DNA of 64,000 nucleotides. It comes from Polytrichum commune. Taxonomy: Eukaryota; Streptophyta; Polytrichopsida; Polytrichales; Polytrichaceae. The position numbers were made by a program, and so were the translations under genes. Location of the stretch: the NCBI GenBank assembly GCA_950295325.1, contig OX485804.1:21512001-21576000 (forward strand), read 5' to 3'. Shown in pieces: positions 57,098 through 64,000 of this stretch. The notes under the pieces are model-generated. The model had not been told where the DNA came from and searched no databases. It saw only the letters and a program-made list of their open reading frames with translations. Numbering within the stretch: the first letter of the stretch is position 1; each line of letters begins with the position of its first letter.

Positions 57098-57106
57098 AAA
57101 CCCTAA
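57098..57106 (-). promoter_or_regulatory. Telo-box upstream of the minus-strand ORF
   Basis: AAACCCTAA on the plus strand, so TTAGGGTTT upstream of the ATG at 57068. This element is common in 5' regions of plant growth- and translation-related genes, often close to the start site. Confidence 0.45.
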
Positions 57107-57269
57107 CCTAAAGCCATGCCCACACTTTACTGGTGTGCATAGCCAGCTGTCGGCTCCCACCAGCATGGGGCACTTTTACATTTGCATTTAGCCAAATGAA
57201 TCCTTGGATGTAACGTTTCGTTCGTTTCTAGCCAGCAAACACTCAAAATTCGAGTATGTTACATCCAAA

Positions 57270-57640
57270 GACTGGCTAAGAGCAATGGAAACGTGTCTCA
57301 TATTGGTGGGAGCACTCCACTAGCTTGCTATGTCCATCAATAAGCGTGGGCATGGCATAAGTTAGCGTAAGAATGAGTGATAGGTCAAGTGTCGAGTCCA
57401 AGTGGACATCGGGATTCCAACACCATCTTTGAGATCGAACCCACCATAGGCCCCCTCGAAACTCCCCACCCCCTCCCATTGTCCCTGTGAGTGGAGACCT
57501 CGCTTATGATGGTGGGCCTCCAATTCGGGTTGGGCTTTCACCCTCCCTTCCAAGAGGCCAAAGCTAGACACCCATCTCTTTGACTTGGGCCCCCACCAAC
57601 ATACCAAGGTGAAGGGGGGTTTAGTGAAGACCTTACCCCC
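57270..57640. repeat. Rep-D-related repeat region
   Basis: GAGGCCAAAGCTAGACACCC, ATCTCTTTGACTTGGGCCCCC and CCAAGGTGAA at about 57550-57615 match the first half of Rep-D. The GC-richer sequence before it (57380-57540) contains a B-box-like GGTTCGATCTC complement at about 57429 but no A box, so a SINE call is not made. Confidence 0.4.
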
Positions 57641-60583
57641 GTACCCTTAAAAACGGTGCCATGAGGATAAGTGAACATGATAGCTTTGTTTGCATTTGAT
57701 GAGTCCACACTATGAAAGAGTGTGACCTATACTAGGAGCATGTAGATGGAGAGGTCTATTTTGAACACCCTTCTAAAAGTGGTTACTGAATTGAAACATA
57801 AAAAATCATAGGATTTTTTCCATTTTTATTTATTTGGGGGCATATTATAAGCCCTAGACTTTGGGGATATGAAACTCATTCAACACTCAAAATGGATAAA
57901 TGTGATGTGGTTGCATTCCAACTTGCATGTTTGATAGCAACATCAATATGCTCTCATAAGTTGGCCCCCAAACTTCCCACTCCACGTAGAAGTGTGTGAC
58001 CAATGAAATGCTTGGTGATAATGACCAAAGCTTTGCCAGGATTGATAGAGTTTGTTTTTTCCTTTGTGGGAATGGCCAAACATGGAAATTTACCACTTCC
58101 TAGTAGATGAAATATATTAAAAAAATTTAAAGAAAATTGTTAACCCTCAAACAAACTAACACCAAAATCATGCTAGTTGGAGACTTCCAACATAACATCT
58201 TATCAATAGACATCAACCTTTTCTTTCCCAACTACTAAGTAGTCATTTTGTTATGGTGAAGTGAATTGATTAACATACACATGTTTTTTTTTAAATGAAT
58301 TTTTGCCTTGTAAGGTGCCACCTCCACTCTTTATGGGAAGAGGTGGTGCCGACTAGCTTCACATGGGTGGAGTGAAGTTGCCTAAAAAGTGGGACATGCC
58401 TTTAGTCTCCACTATGGGGAGTATCCAATGAACTCCACTATGAGCCATGAATGGAGCTCATCTTCCCATCCCAAGGCTCACATTGCCTAGGGTTAGTTGG
58501 GTGGGTGAGTGGTGTCACCACTTTCTCCTTCATTCTCCACCCTTATGATCACCTCCCACTTGCTATCTCAACTTATACCTTGTAGCCTCTTTATTCATGT
58601 AGTGACAATTAGTGGCGCCACCTTTTGATGATAGTGGAATTTAAGAATTTTGGGTACCAAATTTCAAGTTTCGAAGTGGTACACATTGGTAGTGCTTGAA
58701 GGTGCCAACCTCCTCCCTACCTAGTTGTACTTGTATATGTGTTGTAAGAGTGGTATTTTTAAGCAGTGATGTTCATTTTGGGTGTCTTCTCTTATACAAG
58801 TGGGCTGGTCCAATATTGTTGGGTGTAGAAATGCATTAGGTGCTTCAAGTGTATAATATTTCAATGTTGATCACCTTAAGAGTGTGCATATCGATTCAAT
58901 GTTGGTGTACATTGATATTTAAGAGGGTCAATGCAACACTTGTTGGCCTAAGATATTGCTAAGTGCTTTAAATGTATGATATGTGTATGTTGATCCTCTC
59001 CATAACATTAATCAATTGCTATTAGGCATTTCATTCTTACAATATCAATACATTGTTGCACAATAGTTTTTTTTTACCTAAATATGCCAATGTAGTGATT
59101 TGTTGTGAGAATAAACATAGTATAATTCCAAATAGAATCTAGCTTACTCCCGGCCCCACCCAACTTACAAACTCAACTGAATAATGTTATGTCATACATT
59201 TGCAAATGAATTAGACTTGGTAGCCTCTAGAGGTTTAAGGGGCTAAGTGCAAAATTTTTGGGTGTAGCCAATTTCAATACATAGCCAACCTCCCCCTTAG
59301 TTTACGGTGTGTGTGGGCATTTGTAGATTGTAAATATAATATGCGGTCACTTATGATTTATATGTGGGCCCATGTTCACCTTATCAAAGCATACATGTAG
59401 CCTTGGATTTCTTTCATGTACAATTAGAAGTTGCCGCCCAATTTGACAAATAGGTTATGTGCATTCGCCAAATACTCCCTTTGATTCATCTAAATGTAAC
59501 CACCTTAAACTCCACAAAATCTTAAGCTTGCCACCTTGATTGCTTCTAAACTCAACATGTAGCCAAAGTACTTTAACAACAAATAAAAAGGGTTGATACA
59601 CATAGTTCACAAGTTCCCTTCCCAACCACCTATGAAGACCTCAAATGGCACCAACTCATCCACAACCTAGGGTTACACTCCTTGCAAGTCCAAAGTAACC
59701 TCTCTAGACGAGGATGCAATTACACCTCGTCAAGCTTAATCGATGAGTTCCACAACAACCAACACAAACACATTTGTATGCAGTGTAGAAACTAGCTTTG
59801 ATCATAACTCCAACTCATGACCACTAGGTATTGCTAAACCTAAGGCACAATGTCATGATTACCAAAATGCACAAAGAACAAACACTCCAAAGCATTTTTA
59901 CCCTTAACTTCTTGAGAGGCATGTTTTGGGCTTATGAATGACTCTTGAAGGCAAATTTATCCGAAAAAAAAGTGCTAGGATGTGACAATAACTATCATTT
60001 TGATATTAAGGTTGGGTCAGATAATATGTTTTGATGTTAGGGTTGAACTAAACAAGTACTTCACATTGTAGTTGTTGTGGCGGAACATGTAAAGATGTAG
60101 GGATAGAAAGAGGGGAGATAAAGTGAAGAGGAGGAGTTAAAATTGCTCGTCTACACATGGGTTGGGTTGTTGTTGTAAGTTATCTACTAATTGCAAAATG
60201 GATATAGAATGATGTTGTTATATCATATAGTTTCTTGTCCACTCGTATGTATGCAAAGTAGCTCTTTAAATCCTCTTGGAATGTTTACCTTGTTAGGGGT
60301 AATGTATAACTCATTCCCTCTCTATCCTAACTAAAAGAATCCATATAATGCAAAGAATAAGTATCCTCTTGAATATAACTCATATTTAGCTAAGTTTGTG
60401 ACTTGCCAACACCAAGTCATTGATTTAGAAATTACTAACTAGAACAATAAGGACATTGGGTAATGACTATGGTTCTAGGTAAATCATGAACTTTGTCTAA
60501 ACACCTTTATGAAAGTCTCACCGATCCCTAGGTGGAACTTTAACTATATCATATGCATCCTACAAGCTCTTTTCTATTAAATT
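57641..60583. other. No recognisable feature
   Basis: AT-rich sequence without credible exons, terminal repeats or paralogous segments that I could match. Confidence 0.3.
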
Positions 60584-60606
60584 AAAAAAAAAAAAAAAAA
60601 AAAAAA
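60584..60606 (+). repeat. Poly(A) run of 23
   Basis: An uninterrupted A run. It could be the tail of a retroposed insertion from the left, but I find no matching target duplication. Confidence 0.6.
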
Positions 60607-63239
60607 GCTTCAATAACCATGTTTCACTCCACACATCCTCTACACCCACCAATCTATTCTTGTAATACCGATATTTTTTCAATCTCTCATACGTATCATG
60701 TACGTAATGTTTCAATCTAGTTAATCTATTTGTAATGATAATTAGGAGTTGACAAATTTTGGTGTCATTGTTCACAACCAATTTCACTACAATTGTGAAG
60801 ACTTGCATGATGGTTGTAAGTTGACAAAACAAAAAATTATAGTTCATAATTGATACCATAATTATACACACATAATTCATGGCAATTAAAGACTATGGGG
60901 TTACTCAAAAGACATTACCTTGGACTTTGTTATGACTATGAGCCATTGACTACTTCCCAAGCTCTTGAGCTTAACGACTGACATAAAGGATGTGATTAGA
61001 TTGATATGAGTCCACACACATAAGACGGAATTACATACGACATAAAGAGCACCAATGAACTTTTAAGAGTGTGAATCAAGCCTATCTAAAGAGAAATGAA
61101 GGAGTAAAAGACATAGATTGCTAATAGAAACCTTAACCCAACATTTCATCAATCCTTATAGACATTAGCTCAATCTTCCCTAAGACCTAGTACCCTGCAC
61201 CTTCCGGTGGACCTCTTGCAAATCATCCACACATGTTAACATAATAACAACACATCCATAACATATGTTATTTCCTTTGTTATATGCTTTAATCTATCTT
61301 GGATGCTAAAATAATCTTCATCGGATACAAACTTACTCCAATGGAGTAAAGTCATTCTTCTTTCAAAGCAATGTCTTTGGTAGCCTATAGCCTATCCAAA
61401 TATCCCATGCCTTACCTTTGCTTGTAAACTATTATGACAAAGTACAGTAGATACACTAGGCTATACTATGATGATAGTGTTTACCATATGGTAATGCCTC
61501 AAACTTACTCAACTTTGTCCTTGGCTATGGCCTTTCACTTCCATTAGTAACGACTTTGCCCATTCTAGGCTCTTTTAATCTACTTCTCTTTACTTGTTCC
61601 TTCAATCTATTTGCCTTCTATCCCATGTAGGGACAAACTTCCTCTGGACCAAACACTGGTAATATTTGAGTATATGCAACTTGCCTTTATAGGGGTATTG
61701 CCTTTTTTATACTTTATTGTCTCTTGACCTTCCAATAGACAATTCTCTCATTCTTTCTTCATCACTCTTGCCTCTTTAAATCTCACTTTACTTTCACCTC
61801 TTAGGCTATCACCGAGTTCTCTTCAATCCAACTCAACTATGGCTTTCACAACCTCTAATTCCACACTTGCCTAACTGGCTAGTTGATTGCTCTCAAACCA
61901 TTTCTCTTGTCTCATCTCTTTGCGTCACATCGTTACTCATAAGTTATCCCAACAAACTATCTTCCTCATCTTCTTCACTTGACCTTTCTTCTCCTTGGCC
62001 TATTGCTAGACTTTATTCATCTGCACCCAACCTCATGCCTCACAAACTTGATCTTTCATTCCCTCGATGACATGCAACTCTCTCTTAGACTATTGCATTC
62101 TCGTTAGTTCTCATTTCTCATGACTACATTATTAGGCGATCACATCTAGCATTGCTTATGCAAGCTTCTACTCAAGTTTCCTCTTCCATTTCTAATGCTA
62201 GAAATTACTCATGCATGCTCAACTTTGACTCTCACATGATTCAATTAATTAACTCATTCTCTTGACAATTCCCTTATTCAAAATTATGTTTATAGTTGTT
62301 GCTCTTACACTTACAAGTTCTCTTTTTCTCTTCAGCATGCAATCGACTGCAATCAAAATTCCATTCCAAATATAACAAGACGATTGCACATGCAAATCCT
62401 TCAATTACTCTTGATGTCAAATTGAATTGATTCAAGAATCCAAATCACTCGAATCTTCCAAGTCTACTGCTTTCTTGGCCCTATGTCTAACTACTTGATC
62501 TCAATCATTGAGTATTGGTGATCTTAATGTTTATTGCATTCTAAAAGATATGCTTGATTTCTACATATGAAAATAATATGTCCTCCCTGTGGCCAACCTT
62601 CTCCTTATCAAGTCAAAAGGGAAGAGAAGGTGGTTAAAACCAATAACCGACTTGAAGCAACAATAGCCTCCTAATCTCACTATAGAAAAAATCTAACTAC
62701 CACATGATAGAAAGCCACAACACTTTGAAAATTGCACGCTTCAACTAGGCTTTGGCCAAAAAATATGGTTTGCATCCATGTAGGATGTAGTAATGAGATA
62801 ACCATGTGAAAACGTAAGCAAAAGTCTTGCAACACAAGAGTTGTAGAGAGGTTTTATTGGCATTGTTGTCCTTGAAGGATAAATTTGTTGAGGTCCTATT
62901 ATTATGCCTTGATTGGAGCCCAAATGAAAGCAAGAGAAACAACGAAGTTTGAGAATTTCATTTCTTGGACAATTCATAATTTTGCAAATACGTGATATAA
63001 AGGCTTCTACATAATTCACAGACCTACATTTTTGTATCGGGCAATCATAGAGCATAATCCTCGATGCCTAAAAGCACGCTTGTACTATCATGGTTGTTGA
63101 GCTTTGAGTGCTTCTCTTGACTATATTAGATCCTAGCATGGATATCCTAGCACCAACTTCCGTATTCTATATCTTTTGCTTTGGGATCTCTTATCATCAT
63201 CCTTTTGACATTGTTTTCACATACTCATTTGAATGCTTC
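60607..63239. other. No recognisable feature
   Basis: Pyrimidine-rich on the plus strand (CT-rich words around 61500-62350). The frame at 61867-62070 is Ser/Leu-rich because of this and is not supported as a gene. Confidence 0.3.
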
Positions 63240-63255
63240 TCCCCCCCCCCCCCCC
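63240..63255 (+). repeat. Poly(C) run
   Basis: A C run of about 16, like others in this window at 4515, 22530 and 40082. Confidence 0.7.
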
Positions 63256-63349
63256 AAATCCCAATAATGTGTTGTCTACCCAATTGTAGGTATCTAAATA
63301 ATGTAAGAGGTTGAAGCTTATTATGCAACAACTTCTTCTTCCTTTGGTT

Positions 63350-64000
63350 TTTAGCAAGAAAAGAAAAGAAAAAGTAACGCCCGTACATTGTACCGGCGTG
63401 AATGCAAGCCCGTTGTCCGAATGCTAAACACTGCGAGCCGTGTTGTAGCATGGGGAGTTATGCCTCCGTTGGGAGGTGGGCTCTTTTAGTAAAAAGAAAA
63501 AAGGTAAGTATAGTGTAGGAAGTATAATGTAAGGAGGGGGGGGGGTAAGTTTTTAGGGGGGTGCAACGGTGTTTTGTTTGTTATCAAGTTTTTATTTATT
63601 TAATACGAGGTATGTGAGATATGTAATGGCGTTGTGATGTATGTTTTTCATGAGGATTTTGATAGTGGGTTTTGGAATTTTGAGGTCTTCTAATTTTTTG
63701 ATGGATTGTTCGTGTATGGCACCTCTAACTCCTGCTGTGAGGGTTATAAGAGGGTTTATTTTCCATCCTTTACTTTGTATTGCGCTGATTAATGGGTCGT
63801 ATTTGGCATGTTTTTGTGTTACGGCTTGTTATGGGAATCTGTCATGACAATACGTGAATTCAATGAATTGGATTGTTCGTGTGTGGGAAGGTAGCATGGG
63901 TGTTGGGGTGTGGTTAGGGGCTCCTATAATACATAGGATGTCGGGTCTTAGTCTAGCGTGACACTGACATCTGGTTTGAGGGCATAGGCATTCAATGAGC
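63350..64000 (-). pseudogene. 3' end of a LINE: reverse-transcriptase ORF C-terminus, broken, runs off the window
   Basis: Reading the minus strand from the right edge, one frame stays aligned for over 130 codons. It shows RLRPDILCIIGAPNHTP, then TIQFIEFTYCHDRFP, a stop, KYDPLISAIQSKGWKINPLI, TLTAGVRGAIHEQSIKKLE, KIPKPTIKILMKNIHHNAIT, YLVLNK, a second stop, then KLDNKQ. From memory, a tail of this shape (FTYC.DRF, KY.PL...GW...PLI..TAG.R...H, then a helical end) belongs to LINE-type ORFs downstream of the reverse transcriptase. Stops at about 63827 (FP*QA) and 63600 (NK*KL) break it. The 3' UTR follows with an A-rich tail-like AGAAAAGAAAAGAAAAAG near 63357-63374 on the plus strand. The rest lies beyond 64000. 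Confidence 0.6.

Noticed and set aside
57429-57480. Second tRNA-SINE near the B-box-like sequence
   Set aside because: No A box at a suitable distance and no target duplication.
61867-62070. Ser/Leu-rich ORF
   Set aside because: Follows from pyrimidine-rich sequence; no motif.
63641-63847. Plus-strand ORF of 68 codons
   Set aside because: It is antisense to the LINE coding remnant, which has a recognisable protein tail on the other strand.
1-64000. Full-length LTR retrotransposon
   Set aside because: I found no paired LTRs with TG..CA ends, no primer-binding site and no gag/pol motifs. Diverged or solo LTRs may still hide in the unassigned repeats.

Overview
The window looks like nuclear DNA of a land plant. 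It is AT-rich and gene-poor, has short exons bounded by GT..AG introns, carries an AAACCCTAA telo-box beside one start codon, and holds plant-type DNA transposons (CACTA/En-Spm, hAT, Mutator-like, PIF/Harbinger, pogo) and tRNA-derived SINEs. A hairpin cluster at 44.5-45.7 kb resembles, from memory, the pine miRNA miR947. I therefore lean towards a gymnosperm, probably a conifer, but this is inference. No bacterial, organellar or viral gene organisation was seen.

Layout. 1-6.7 kb: old unassigned sequence and dispersed repeats. 7-16 kb: two diverged copies of a segment of about 3.2 kb, each with the same small two-exon gene (142 and 127 codons, phase-0 introns at the same place). Differences between the two genes are often synonymous in exon 2, which suggests real genes under constraint. 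Copy 2 is interrupted at its 3' end by a CACTA element of about 6.6 kb (16128-22773). That element carries decayed TNPA-like (minus) and TNP2-like (plus) transposase remnants, and inside it sit a tRNA-SINE with a 16-bp target duplication and an hAT-type MITE with an 8-bp target duplication.

23-43 kb: essentially a transposon layer. It holds a second hAT MITE, two Mutator-type MITEs (one inside another repeat), a deleted pogo/Tc1-mariner element that keeps an intact ORF for its transposase C-terminus, two PIF/Harbinger-like elements with TTA or TGA duplications, a 60-bp-TIR foldback MITE, and several dispersed repeat families, here called Rep-A to Rep-E.

43.3-45.8 kb is the most interesting part. 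A TATA box is followed by four homologous long hairpins, three of them in a tandem array with a period of about 288 bp. This is structured like a clustered plant MIRNA locus. Downstream (47.9-49.4 kb) are unrecognised exon-like segments. At 51.4-53.9 kb two related TIR elements, one with a 683-bp insertion, sit in and beside another Rep-A copy. At 55.2 kb a second long hairpin has arms that both encode a protein-kinase-like peptide, as expected for a young small-RNA locus born by inverted duplication of a target gene. A minus-strand gene start lies at 57.07 kb. 57-63 kb is unassigned. The right edge carries the decayed C-terminal end of a LINE reverse-transcriptase ORF on the minus strand.

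No computation was run. Alignments were made by eye, so boundaries of diverged repeats are approximate, while quoted TSD and TIR coordinates were counted base by base.
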